The translations under genes and the position numbers were made by a program. Shown one piece after another: positions 17,648 to 25,982 of a DNA stretch of 64,000 nt. The notes beneath the pieces are model-generated. The model was given only the letters and a program-made list of their open reading frames with translations, was not told where the DNA came from and made no database searches. The stretch covers positions 558,001 through 622,000 of the forward strand of contig NZ_JAJOYR010000001.1 in the NCBI RefSeq assembly GCF_021202945.1, in the 5' to 3' direction. This DNA comes from Stenotrophomonas sp. SY1. GTDB taxonomy: Bacteria; Pseudomonadota; Gammaproteobacteria; Xanthomonadales; Xanthomonadaceae. Within the stretch, counting starts at the first letter, position 1, and each line of letters starts with the position of its first letter.

Positions 17648-17682
17648 GAAAAACAGGGGTCAGAGTCGGGTTTCCGCTCTGA
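17383..17682 (+). pseudogene. Truncated copy of the small secreted protein at 17980
   Basis: The first 88 codons equal those of the intact downstream gene (signal peptide MKSALVMLAGMVVVVASAAA onward to FWYCVG). The frame then runs into the palindrome repeat and ends after RKTGVRVGFPL, so the last 55 residues of the intact protein are replaced by 11 repeat-encoded ones. It is probably non-functional, although a 99-residue secreted product could still be made. Confidence 0.85.
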
Positions 17683-17759
17683 CCTTTGCGTTGTTTGCTG
17701 TAGAGAACGATGGGCGGAGTCGCGCTTCCGTTTCGGCCTTGAACGCTGTGGCTAATGCG
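17653..17759. repeat. Palindrome module, copy 2
   Basis: Same 107-bp block as 17085-17191; arms GGTCAGAG at 17658-17665 and CTCTGACC at 17677-17684. It truncates the left gene copy. Confidence 0.85.
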
Positions 17760-17840
17760 AATTGCCAGGCTTTGCCTCTGCTGAGGCGCACCGATAGATT
17801 TTGAGCGCGGACGAGTGTGAGTTGAACGAAACGGGGGCGG

Positions 17841-18244
17841 CAGAGTCGAGTTTCATCAGTGTTGCGGCCTTCCTGTTCGGGTGGCTTACTCGACGTTCCA
17901 TGCCGGTGTCGTAGTGCAGCATCCTGCTGCAGCCGATCGCTATCATTGACGACTTCGGTGGTACTACGGCCAGGATGTCATGAAGAGCGCATTGGTGATG
18001 TTGGCGGGAATGGTAGTGGTGGTGGCGTCGGCTGCTGCGCAACTCTCCGGCCCGCAGCGGTTGCGGGCTGCCCGCCAGGAAACGTTCGAGCGGTTGCGGT
18101 TTCCGTCGCGCGATGGTGTTGTCCTCACCGGTGCGCAAGTGCGGGTGGTGAAACAGCGGCACGGACGGTTCGATGGTATGCAGCAACCGGAGCCGCGCTG
18201 GATGGCACAGACCGCGGACGATGCATTCTGGTACTGCGTGGGGC
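17841..18244 (+). repeat. 404-bp direct duplication, right copy
   Basis: Partner of 17244-17647; it continues without a break into the rest of the intact gene, so this is the parental end of the duplication. Confidence 0.9.
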
Positions 18245-18411
18245 CGGGGCCAAGCTGGTATCTGGCCATTCCGGTTTCAAGGCGCAATGGCTTCCACTGG
18301 GATGTCGAATGGGTGGTGCGCCCGCTGGACGAGAGCCGCATGCGTGCCGCGCTGCAAGGTGACACCGAAGCATTACGGTTGGCCTTTGGCGAAGACATCG
18401 AACGGGGATGA
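17980..18411 (+). CDS. Small secreted protein of unknown function
   Basis: A 143-residue protein with a signal peptide (MKSALVMLAGMVVVVASAAA, then QLSGPQR). The mature part contains Arg-rich N-terminal helices and a Trp-rich segment (EPRWMAQTADDAFWYC, FHWDVEWVVRP). No family recognised. The GGCCAGGATGTC sequence before the ATG offers a weak ribosome site. A truncated duplicate lies 597 bases upstream and a palindrome copy follows 15 bases after the stop. Confidence 0.7.
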   Translation: MKSALVMLAGMVVVVASAAAQLSGPQRLRAARQETFERLRFPSRDGVVLTGAQVRVVKQRHGRFDGMQQPEPRWMAQTADDAFWYCVGPGPSWYLAIPVSRRNGFHWDVEWVVRPLDESRMRAALQGDTEALRLAFGEDIERG

Positions 18412-18426
18412 CCGGCAGTTGAGTGG

Positions 18427-18460
18427 AAACAGGGGTCAGAGCCGAGTTTTCGCTCTGGCC
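18427..18460. repeat. GGTCAGAG palindrome copy
   Basis: AAACAGGGGTCAGAG (18427-18441) is followed by CTCTGGCC (18453-18460), one mismatch from the full right arm. It lies just after the small secreted protein gene. Confidence 0.8.
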
Positions 18461-18554
18461 CTTTCCTATTGCGAACCGCCAGAAAGCTGTGGCTCGAAAA
18501 CACGAATCGTGACCTGATGTCGATAAGATGGCCGCATCAGGGCAGGGGATGAAG

Positions 18555-19226
18555 ATGAAGGCTGATTGTAGACAGGGACTGTCCTTCGCCGCGTTGGACC
18601 AGCGCTTGCGCGATGTGCCGGATGGGCCTGCGGGTGCATTGAATACGCCGCAATGGTTGAAGGTGTTGCACATCGTTGCGTTCGCCGGGGCAGTGCTGGG
18701 ATTGGCGCCGTACTTCCTGGCGAAGTGGTTGGGGCCGGCGCAGTGGATGGTCTACGTCGCGAAGAGCGGGCTTATCATTCTTTACGTCGCTGGGCTTCCC
18801 AGCGTTCTCAGGAACTGCGGTGTAATGGGCTTGCAGTTCTGGCACTGGCGGAAGGGTCAGGCGCAGCAGCTTGACCACGATCGCACGTACTTTGATCACA
18901 TGCTGGCTTGGCTGACGGGGTTTTCGGCCTCAGAGCTGACCAAGGCTGAATGCGTCGTCCGTCTGCATCTTGGGCAACTGACCGCCAAGATTGGCTTTCT
19001 TGCTGGTGGCGTTGAAAGACTCGGCATGCTGCCGGTCCTTGTGTCCATGTTTCTTTTTATCCGCCAATGGAAGGACCTGCTGGGCATGCCGGCGTGGCAG
19101 GTCGTGCTTGGCGTATTCCTGATACTGCTGTACCTCGTCGTGAGCGTTGCCAACTTGATGCGTATCCGCTTGCAGCTCTATCAGGCGTTGTTGCTTGAGG
19201 CGGAGAAGCGGAAAGCGACGCCCTGA
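18555..19226 (+). CDS. Polytopic membrane protein of unknown function
   Basis: A 223-residue protein with two pairs of transmembrane helices: near residues 40-90 and at about 155-215. A soluble central loop (HWRKGQAQQLDHDRTYFDHML) separates them. No family recognised. In-frame starts exist at 18528, 18549 and 18555; AGGGG at 18544-18548 is best spaced for 18555. Palindrome repeats flank the gene on both sides. Confidence 0.7.
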   Translation: MKADCRQGLSFAALDQRLRDVPDGPAGALNTPQWLKVLHIVAFAGAVLGLAPYFLAKWLGPAQWMVYVAKSGLIILYVAGLPSVLRNCGVMGLQFWHWRKGQAQQLDHDRTYFDHMLAWLTGFSASELTKAECVVRLHLGQLTAKIGFLAGGVERLGMLPVLVSMFLFIRQWKDLLGMPAWQVVLGVFLILLYLVVSVANLMRIRLQLYQALLLEAEKRKATP

Positions 19227-19274
19227 CGCAGTTAAGACAGCAACAGGGCAGTGCGGAACAGGGGGCAGTTAAAA

Positions 19275-19305
19275 CAGTGGTCAGGGCTGGGTTTCCATTC
19301 TGACC
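19275..19305. repeat. Degenerate GGTCAGAG palindrome copy
   Basis: CAGTGGTCAGGG (left, 19275-19286) and TTCTGACC (right, 19298-19305) keep the layout and loop length of the family with two substitutions. Confidence 0.65.
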
Positions 19306-19357
19306 TTTCTCTTATTCTGAACCGCTCACCCATACGCACGCTGGAGAACTGGGCACT

Positions 19358-20662
19358 TCAGACATCATCGCTCTGCTTGATGAAGTCCACCATCATCTGC
19401 AGATACCCTTGGGGCTGCCGGGTCGACATGCGTTCGCCGTGAGCATCGGTCTCGAACTCGTACATGCCGTGATCCGCATTCGGGAAGACGAATGTGGCAA
19501 CGGGGCGGCCTGCCTGCTTGAGCTTCTCCAGCCGGCGCAACGTTTCAAAAGGAGGGGCATCGCGGTCCTGTCCTCCGAATAGCCATAGTTGCGGCACATC
19601 GAGGTTGGACAACACTGGCATCGGATCGTAATGCGCCGGTACACCCTCAACCAACGCTGGAAAGTCCCTGCGCGCCGCTTCTTCGGGCGTAGAGAGCAGG
19701 TAGGAGCTGAAGTTGCCCCGCACGAGTGGAAACCACGGCTCCTTTCCGTACTTCATCTTCACCGCATCGAGTTTGTCGAACCCTTCCGTGAAGTTGCTTT
19801 CGATGATGGCTGCGGTCGCGTCGGCTACTTCGCCAGCCTTGCGTTGCACGTCCGCATCGAAGCCGGCGCGCGTCATGTCGAAGATGATCGCCTCACGATC
19901 TTCCTCTATCGGCGATACCGCCAGGCCGAAGCTGACGATCACGAAGTCCACGGGTTCGATTCTGGCGGCCAGCGGCGCCACCCATCCGCCCTGACTACCC
20001 CCCTGGTACCCGATGCGCCCTGCGCGCTCGCCGGCAAGGCGCCGTGCTTCATGCATGGCGTGGATGGCATCGGTTGCGAGGGTGAGGTAGTTCTGTGTGT
20101 AGCGGCCCTCCGACCGGCCAGTGCCGCGCTTGTCATATGCAAAGACGCCGATGCCCTGGCTTGCCAGTTCGCGCTGCAGTGAATAGTTGTCGACTGCAGA
20201 CGTTCGTTCTGCACCGTGGACAAGCACGGCGATTGGCACGCGTGCCTCGCCTGGCGGCAGTGTCAATCGCCCGCGCAAAGTGACTCCTGAGCCCTGGAAG
20301 TGCGTATCGATCTGTTCCAGCGATTGTCGTCTGCCGGGCGTCTCGTCGAAGCGGATCTCGCCCTGCGCGCAGTTCTCCACTGTCAACCGGTGGCCGTCGG
20401 GAAGGTTGGTCCAGCCAAGCGTGCTGGTCCAGGCGCCATCATCTTCCCGCATCAATGCCCCGGTTTGGCCATCGGGGCGGCGCCAGCGAAGCGTGCCCGA
20501 TGGCCCTGGCCCGATGTCGAGCGTGCTGCCATCGGCCATGCGATAGCTGCCGGTGTGGCAGGAAGGCGCTTGTGGAACGGGAGTGGCTGGCTCTGCCGCG
20601 ATTGCGCTGATGTGGGGAAGTGCGGCCAGTGTGACGGCGATGGTGAATGACAGTCTGAGCAT
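19358..20662 (-). CDS. Secreted alpha/beta hydrolase
   Basis: A 434-residue protein with a signal peptide (MLRLSFTIAVTLAALPHISA). Residues about 30-130 are a beta-rich N-terminal domain. The alpha/beta hydrolase follows, with the oxyanion region VLVHGAERTS, the nucleophile elbow GGSQGGW, an acid in FGGQDRDAPP and a His in NADHGMYEF. This fits the dienelactone-hydrolase-like esterase/peptidase group of exported enzymes. It is divergent from a MarR-type regulator that probably controls it. Confidence 0.88.
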   Translation of the reverse strand: MLRLSFTIAVTLAALPHISAIAAEPATPVPQAPSCHTGSYRMADGSTLDIGPGPSGTLRWRRPDGQTGALMREDDGAWTSTLGWTNLPDGHRLTVENCAQGEIRFDETPGRRQSLEQIDTHFQGSGVTLRGRLTLPPGEARVPIAVLVHGAERTSAVDNYSLQRELASQGIGVFAYDKRGTGRSEGRYTQNYLTLATDAIHAMHEARRLAGERAGRIGYQGGSQGGWVAPLAARIEPVDFVIVSFGLAVSPIEEDREAIIFDMTRAGFDADVQRKAGEVADATAAIIESNFTEGFDKLDAVKMKYGKEPWFPLVRGNFSSYLLSTPEEAARRDFPALVEGVPAHYDPMPVLSNLDVPQLWLFGGQDRDAPPFETLRRLEKLKQAGRPVATFVFPNADHGMYEFETDAHGERMSTRQPQGYLQMMVDFIKQSDDV

Positions 20663-20743
20663 GACAACACCAGTTGCGTTACTATTTACGGAAATATTGA
20701 CGTTTTAGTCTGAGGGCGTCAACCCTCGCGAGGAGACCATGAC
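20663..20743. promoter_or_regulatory. Shared control region of hydrolase and MarR-type gene
   Basis: The 81-base divergent gap is AT-rich in the middle and holds TGACG/CGTCA (20698-20702, 20717-20721) and an overlapping GAGGG/CCCTC hairpin (20712-20727). Either could be the regulator's operator. AGGAG at 20731-20735 serves the regulator start. Confidence 0.45.
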
Positions 20744-21241
20744 ATGACCGATTTCATTCAACAGCAAGGGCCGGCTTTTCTCGCACATCTTCTGAGGCGC
20801 CTTGCCGATGAACTGGTGCAGGGTGCGGCCGATTGGTATCCAACGGTTGGTGTTACCGCGCCGCCACGCACGATATCCACGCTTCTGGCATTGGACCAGT
20901 ACGGCTCTTTGGGCGTGACCGAGCTGGCGGCGCTGCTACGGCAATCGCATCCGCTGGTGATCACCTGGATCAAGGATCTGACGCAGCTATCGCTGGTGAA
21001 ATCCAGCGGTGACCCGGCGGACCGGCGCAGAACCCTGGTGTCCTTGACCAAAAAGGGACGGAACGAACTGGTGCGTATCCGCGAGGCCTTGGCGGTCATG
21101 GAGCAGGCATCCACCGAGCTGCTGCGTCTGGCCGGCGCTGACGCGCTTGCAATGCTGTGGACTATGGAGCGCAACTGTCAGGAGCTTTCATTTCTGCAGC
21201 GTTTGCAGCGGAAAGCTGAGGAGAAGCAGGGAGCAGAGTAG
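20744..21241 (+). CDS. MarR family transcriptional regulator
   Basis: A 165-residue winged-helix regulator. The helix-turn-helix lies in LGVTELAALLRQSHPLVITWIKDL and the wing in KSSGDPADRRRTLVSLTKKG, with dimerisation helices at both ends. It is divergently transcribed from the alpha/beta hydrolase gene, the usual arrangement for a ligand-responsive repressor of its neighbour. The ligand is unknown. Confidence 0.88.
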   Translation: MTDFIQQQGPAFLAHLLRRLADELVQGAADWYPTVGVTAPPRTISTLLALDQYGSLGVTELAALLRQSHPLVITWIKDLTQLSLVKSSGDPADRRRTLVSLTKKGRNELVRIREALAVMEQASTELLRLAGADALAMLWTMERNCQELSFLQRLQRKAEEKQGAE

Positions 21242-21261
21242 GGCTTCGATGCAGAACAATG

Positions 21262-21370
21262 CAGAACAGGGGCAGAGTTGGGTTTCCATCTCTTCTCCCA
21301 GTTGCACAGTGAAAACAGAGGTCAGGGGGCAGAACTGCGGTCAGAGTCGGACTTCCATGCCACTCTGACC
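21262..21370. repeat. Two GGTCAGAG-family repeats
   Basis: A degenerate unit (ACAGGGGCAGAG, 21266-21277) is followed by a full palindrome with GGTCAGAG at 21339-21346 and CTCTGACC at 21363-21370. The rest of the roughly 320 bases between the flanking genes shows no gene. Confidence 0.75.
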
Positions 21371-21389
21371 CCGATCTCTCCTTCCCGCC

Positions 21390-21433
21390 CAATAGCAGGG
21401 CTTAGCGGGAAGCTTCGCTGAGATTCGAAACTC
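21390..21433 (-). other. Detached copy of the 3' end of the SH3-protein gene
   Basis: Read on the minus strand this gives NLSEASR and a stop, almost the same as the NLSEAFR end of the gene at 23968, and the next 20 bases past the stop also match. The rest of that gene is absent. It suggests recombination or transposition that moved a repeat with a gene tail. Confidence 0.6.
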
Positions 21434-21565
21434 CACTCTGACGCCATTCTCTTCGTTCTCTCTCGATCTCGATTGCATGATCTGAGCAGGAGCCGGAGGC
21501 CGATTCCAGTCATGGACGGCCTGACGTGCAGAAGTCTATTCTGTCCCTGTCGCTCCTTTCTTGGT

Positions 21566-23398
21566 TCACCAGACAAGGGCCTTGGCAAACTCCTCGGCTC
21601 GAAGCAGCTCCTCCGGCGCCTTGGTTGAAGCGCGCAACAGGGTTCGGGTGGTGCCTCGGTCCACCACCCAGAAGGTCACCTGGGTGACATCGTTATGGAA
21701 GCCTGCTTCAACCTGGAATGTCCAGCGCTTCCCGAGGATGGAGCTATCGTGCGTGCTCGCCTGGAAAGGTTGTTGTTGGAGGGAGCCCAGTGTCAGGTTG
21801 AACTGGTGGTTCATGACCTCTCGGAACAGCTGCTCCTGGACAGTGTCGGACGCCGGAACATCCAGGTTGGTGGTGAGGCCGACAATCTGGCCCGTGCGTA
21901 GGTCTTTGAACACGATGGCCGCGTCTGACTTGGGATGGCCAGCCAGAAATCCGGACAGCCACACCGGCACCTGCATATCCGAATGCTTGTTCCTCAGTAC
22001 CAACGAATTTCCGTCCTGAATCTTGAACCACGGCTCGGCCCACCTTCCTGGGTAGTCCAGATACCTGTTCATAAGCGACGCGCCCCGGGGTGAGTCATTG
22101 GCGATGAACGAAAGCGCGGCAGCGTACTGAAGTGAGTCATCCTTGAGCTGTGCTTCGAACCGGTCGGCACCAATGTACTCCCAGGCGCGCAGTGCTTTGG
22201 CCAAGTGAGTCGCTGCTTTCGTGTCGTCTCCCTCACGAAACGCGGTGATGCCGATGATCGCATTCAGTACGGCAGCATCCCTGGGAAAGGTGGCAATAGC
22301 CAACGAGCTGGCGGCGAGCGCGGCTGCCTTCTGATTACTTCCTGAAGGCGTCCAGAGTTCCTCGATCATGCGGTCACGTTCAGGCCACTGCGCATCCAGT
22401 TCGATCGGCGTGCTCCAGTCTATCGCGCTCCACAATGAGGGCAGCGCTTGCAGCATGGTGTCGATGCCGTCAGTTCTGGAAGTCAAGTCCGCACCAATGA
22501 GCCAGCCGCTGCGATATCCCAACCATCGAGCGCGCTGCATTGCGGTGCCTTCAATTGTGACTTGCGATCGGAGGCTGGCTTGTAGCAGGCCGGGCAGGGC
22601 CATGTCAGGAAGTGTGGCCCCATCGACAGGGATCTCATCGTCAAAGCGAGGTCTGAGCCGGTTGAAGAGCTTATGTCGCCGTGCCTGATCATCAAGGCCA
22701 GACATATCGTCCGGGTGTTGCATGGAAATCTTCACTTCGGCCGTGGTTGCGTCGGCAGCTACGTAAAGGTACTTCCAGCGTGTGATGTTGCCCGGCTTCG
22801 ACGCAGGCTCCATATGCACGAGCAGCCAGCGCCCGGCCGTCAATGGCATGGATAGTCCTGAAGCCGAGTCGGTAATGTGATGCTGGGAAAAGCTTGTATT
22901 CCACTGCTCAGGGAAAAGTCGAGCATCCTTCAGCATTCGATGTGAATAGCGCTCCGCCACGGCAACATTCTTGGCCAGGAACGAACTAATCAATCCCTCC
23001 GTGGTGTAAAGGTCCATCTGGTCGAAGTGGGGGCCGTTGACGGAGTTGTCGACCTTGGCAATGAGCCCGTCGATGATCCGGATGGCCTCCTCGTGCCGAT
23101 CTTCCCGACGTAGGGTAAAGAGTAGCAACTGCAGTGCATCAATGGTTTCATACGGGTTTCGTGCCATCTCCAGCAGTTCTTCGCTGAGTGTGCTGGCCTG
23201 GCTCCACTGCTCCGCTTGGATGGCGGCGATCGATTTCGCGCGCTCATTCAGATAGAGAGGGGAAAAGGCCGACGACTGTTGATGTGTAGATGAGGCGAGC
23301 TCCTCCGAGACGGCGAAGAACGGGAGAAAGAAAAGTGCCGTAGCGAGTACCCAGCGGAGTGCCGGAGATAGGGCCAGAAGGCCGCGATGCATATCCAT
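21566..23398 (-). CDS. Large secreted or periplasmic protein of unknown function
   Basis: A 610-residue protein with an N-terminal signal (LRWVLATALFFLPFFAVSEE). Residues about 45-130 look like helical TPR-type hairpins (AIQAEQWSQASTLSEELLEMA, RREDRHEEAIRIIDGL); the middle and C-terminal parts are mixed alpha/beta with no recognised domain. I start at MDMHRG (23398) because upstream in-frame residues do not look coding. It is an orphan gene in the accessory region, with repeats beyond its 3' end. Confidence 0.75.
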   Translation of the reverse strand: MDMHRGLLALSPALRWVLATALFFLPFFAVSEELASSTHQQSSAFSPLYLNERAKSIAAIQAEQWSQASTLSEELLEMARNPYETIDALQLLLFTLRREDRHEEAIRIIDGLIAKVDNSVNGPHFDQMDLYTTEGLISSFLAKNVAVAERYSHRMLKDARLFPEQWNTSFSQHHITDSASGLSMPLTAGRWLLVHMEPASKPGNITRWKYLYVAADATTAEVKISMQHPDDMSGLDDQARRHKLFNRLRPRFDDEIPVDGATLPDMALPGLLQASLRSQVTIEGTAMQRARWLGYRSGWLIGADLTSRTDGIDTMLQALPSLWSAIDWSTPIELDAQWPERDRMIEELWTPSGSNQKAAALAASSLAIATFPRDAAVLNAIIGITAFREGDDTKAATHLAKALRAWEYIGADRFEAQLKDDSLQYAAALSFIANDSPRGASLMNRYLDYPGRWAEPWFKIQDGNSLVLRNKHSDMQVPVWLSGFLAGHPKSDAAIVFKDLRTGQIVGLTTNLDVPASDTVQEQLFREVMNHQFNLTLGSLQQQPFQASTHDSSILGKRWTFQVEAGFHNDVTQVTFWVVDRGTTRTLLRASTKAPEELLRAEEFAKALVW

Positions 23399-23461
23399 GT
23401 GCTCGTCCGTGGTTTGTGGCGTCCGTAGCGCAAAGAATAGTCGACAGCCAGTGCACGTCAA

Positions 23462-23967
23462 AGGAAGGGTGAAACAGAAGTCCGGCAGTGCTTTGGGACA
23501 TTCAAGGGAATGTCCGAATTGGCTTTATTGTTGATGTGTCTATCGGTGAGCAAGATGCCGAAGCCCGGCGTGAGAGTCGGGTTTCAGTAAGGCCCCTTTC
23601 CTGTTGGACTGCGATGGGGTCATACAACGACTCGAATCGTGACCGAGCTTGCCTTCTTCGTCGAAGGTCTCTTTGCTGACACTTCGACGGCATGGTCTGA
23701 GTAGGAGTAGGTGTAGCGGGCAGCCTTGTGTCTGCAGTGCAGAGCCTGACTTGACGGCATGCGTTTCTCGCTGCGGAAGCTATGGCGCCAGATCCGGCGA
23801 CAAGTAGCACCGCATAGCGGAGTTCACGTTGATGGCGTCCCCCCTCACGAAACTGCCTTTCGAACGTATCTCGCGCTCAGCGGTCAAAACAGGGGTCGGA
23901 GTCAGGTCTCCACCTTTTTCCACAGCTGCGCAGGGCGACGATTGTGGTCCCCGCCCGGAAGCAGGAC
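23462..23967. other. Non-coding stretch with repeat remnants
   Basis: About 500 bases without a convincing gene. It contains a partial family unit (ACAGGGGTCGGAGTC, 23890-23904) and another (GAGAGTCGGGTTTC near 23573). Short open frames here lack start signals. Confidence 0.6.
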
Positions 23968-24333
23968 TCAGCGGAAAGCTTCGCTGAGATTTGCAAGTGG
24001 AACCCATCCAGACTTCGAGGTGGTGGAGTTCTCGCACCAAACCCAGCCGTTGAGAATACTCATGCCAAGCAGCAGGTCCCCTTCTTTCACGTCCAATTCT
24101 CTGGCGGTGTAGTCCTCAAGCGCATGAGCGACGTTGCCATCGATGATTTCGATGATCTGTGCGGGTACCCAGCCACCTTCTTGCCCTGGGGTGTCACAGA
24201 ACAGCCAGTTGTCCCAGCCTTCCGGGCCTTCGTACTTCTTGCCTACAACAAGCGTCGCGCCTTTCGCAAAAGAAATTGGCTTGGGGTACTGGCTGGTATG
24301 TCCTCGAATGACGAGGTACTGCTTGGCTTTCAT
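23968..24333 (-). CDS. SH3 domain-containing protein
   Basis: A 121-residue soluble protein made of two SH3-like beta barrels: residues about 1-60 (GATLVVGKKYEGPEGWDNW, ending GGWVPAQII) and about 65-118 (DYTARELDVKEGDLLLG, ending SGWVPLANL). The ALEDYTARELDVKEGD motif resembles eukaryotic-type SH3 ALYDY signatures, an uncommon feature in bacteria. There is no signal peptide, so it is probably cytosolic. Function unknown; isolated in the accessory region. Confidence 0.82.
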   Translation of the reverse strand: MKAKQYLVIRGHTSQYPKPISFAKGATLVVGKKYEGPEGWDNWLFCDTPGQEGGWVPAQIIEIIDGNVAHALEDYTARELDVKEGDLLLGMSILNGWVWCENSTTSKSGWVPLANLSEAFR

Positions 24334-24725
24334 GTACCTATCCTGCGAGTTGCTTTGAAGTTGAGCTGCGCCACGAGGGCGGGCCTTGGAATGAGGTGTC
24401 AGGGCTCAGCTTGGGGAAAAACCCGGGGGGCTGAGGATGGGAGACGCAGGAGCAGTGCCCTTTCCGCCCCAGCCTTGGGGCTTGAAGGATGGCCGGGAAA
24501 CATGGTGCAAAGGTACGGGTTCTTTCCATGCCGACTGAGCGCCAAATTTTTGGCGTAAGTGCGGTGAATCAATGGCAACGCTTTGTTTGACAGCGATCAC
24601 ATGCGGCTTGATGATTCCGCGCATGCCTGCGATCCCGGAGGCTGTGTCAAGGAGGGGCCGCAGTTGCAACGCACTGCGTCACCGGTAGTGAAGAACAACG
24701 TTTTTGCAACCAACGAAGGGGAAGA
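24334..24725. other. Intergenic region with one palindrome
   Basis: Nearly 400 bases with no gene. GCGCCAAA/TTTGGCG near 24539-24556 is a compact palindrome that could be an operator or terminator. The region upstream of the Ltp-repeat gene is otherwise unremarkable. Confidence 0.5.
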
Positions 24726-25271
24726 ATGAAGAAGTTTCTGAAATGGATTTTGATTGCTTTTGTCGGACTGCTCGCGCTCGGCATGATTATCGAAGCAACC
24801 AAGTCGCCGGAGCAGAAGGCAGCCGATGCTGCTGCGCGTGAGCAGAAAGCGGCCGAGCGCGCCGAGGCAAAGAAGCAGGAAGCCGCACGCGTTGAGGAAA
24901 AGAAGGAAGAGGCCGCGCCGGTCGAAGCAAAGAAGGAAGAGGCCGCAGCACCGAGCCTGACCGGGCCGCAGAAGAACGCGATCAGGTCCGCCGAGCAGTA
25001 CCTCAGCATGGGCGGCTTTTCGCGGAACGGGCTCATCAATCAGCTTTCGGCAGATGCTGGCGAGGGTTTCAGCGTAGCCGATGCCACTTTCGCGGTGGAC
25101 AGCCTGAATGTTGATTGGAACGAGCAGGCGGCGAAGTCCGCAGCACAGTACCTCAGCATGCAGGGCTTCTCGTGCAAGGGCCTGATTGAACAGCTTTCCT
25201 CGAGCGCCGGTGAAAAGTACACCGTGAGCCAGGCAACCTTTGGTGCACGTCAAGCTGGTGCCTGCAACTGA
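24726..25271 (+). CDS. Ltp-repeat membrane-anchored protein
   Basis: A 181-residue protein: one N-terminal transmembrane anchor (LKWILIAFVGLLALGMII), a charged Ala/Glu/Lys coiled-coil linker (residues about 27-78), then two helical repeats, each with a (S)AxQYLSM-GFS-xxGLI-QLS pattern followed by G(E)xFSVADATFAV or G(E)KYTVSQATFGA. These are host-cell-surface Ltp repeats, known from the superinfection-exclusion lipoprotein of Streptococcus phage TP-J34. Here there is no lipobox; anchoring is by the helix. Phage defence is possible but unproven. GAAGGGGAAGA precedes the ATG. Confidence 0.85.
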   Translation: MKKFLKWILIAFVGLLALGMIIEATKSPEQKAADAAAREQKAAERAEAKKQEAARVEEKKEEAAPVEAKKEEAAAPSLTGPQKNAIRSAEQYLSMGGFSRNGLINQLSADAGEGFSVADATFAVDSLNVDWNEQAAKSAAQYLSMQGFSCKGLIEQLSSSAGEKYTVSQATFGARQAGACN

Positions 25272-25280
25272 TCATTTGAA

Positions 25281-25316
25281 GAAAACCATGGTCAGAGTCG
25301 GGTTTCCGCTCTGACC
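25281..25316. repeat. GGTCAGAG palindrome copy
   Basis: Perfect arms GGTCAGAG (25290-25297) and CTCTGACC (25309-25316), 18 bases after the Ltp-repeat gene. It is the rightmost member of the cluster. Confidence 0.85.
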
Positions 25317-25449
25317 GTTGGCCTTCTGGAAATGAGTCAACGTCCCGTTCCGGGACCGACATCAATGCATCAGCAGGAACTGGCCGCGCTTTAGAACAGA
25401 ACCCCACTTCCCGCATCCGACCCTCTTTACGGCGAACGGTCAGGACTTG

Positions 25450-25982
25450 ATGAGGGTGAAGCTTCATCGGTGGAATTTCTGCTCGATCCTCCTGGTGTCG
25501 GCGATGTTCACCCAGACACAGGCGTCGTCATCGCCAACACCGGGACACGCGGCGCGGATACGACCCAGCATCTGCCGATCCCGGCATGGTTGAACGAAGG
25601 TTTGGCGGTGAACACCAAATACACGCTGTTCCCGCAGCTGGCTGCTCCCAGCGCGCAGCTGTACTTCCCGCACGAGGTTGCAGCCCAGCATGTGGCTTAC
25701 TGGAACCAGGTCAGCATCCAGACCTTCTGGTCCGGCAAGTCTTTCTTGGCGGCCGATGACGGAAACCGGCTTTCCTACGACCTGGCCAAGAAGATCGCCG
25801 CGCTCACGGCAGGGGACAAGCCTGCATTCCGTGCATTCATGGCAGCCGCGAAGGGGAGTGATGGTGGCCTGGCGGCCGAACGGCACCTGGGCTATCCGAT
25901 CCAGAACTTGCTTGAAGCAGTGCTGGGTGAGGGTGAGTGGTCGCCGAGGCCGGATAGCTGGAGACAGGGCACCGAGCGCTGA
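25450..25982 (+). pseudogene. Remnant of an exported peptidase-like protein
   Basis: From 25450 one frame encodes a signal peptide (MRVKLHRWNFCSILLVSAMF, then TQTQASS) and stops early. A second frame, open from about 25525 to 25982, encodes a C-terminal part with LPIPAWLNEGLAVNT, a segment typical after the metal-binding motif of MA-like gluzincin peptidases. The HExxH region itself is missing. A deletion that joined the two ends out of frame explains this. Unlikely to be functional. Confidence 0.7.

Noticed and set aside
23759..24112. 117-codon plus-strand frame
   Set aside because: Its second half is antisense to the SH3 protein, and the first half has no ribosome site or recognisable feature.
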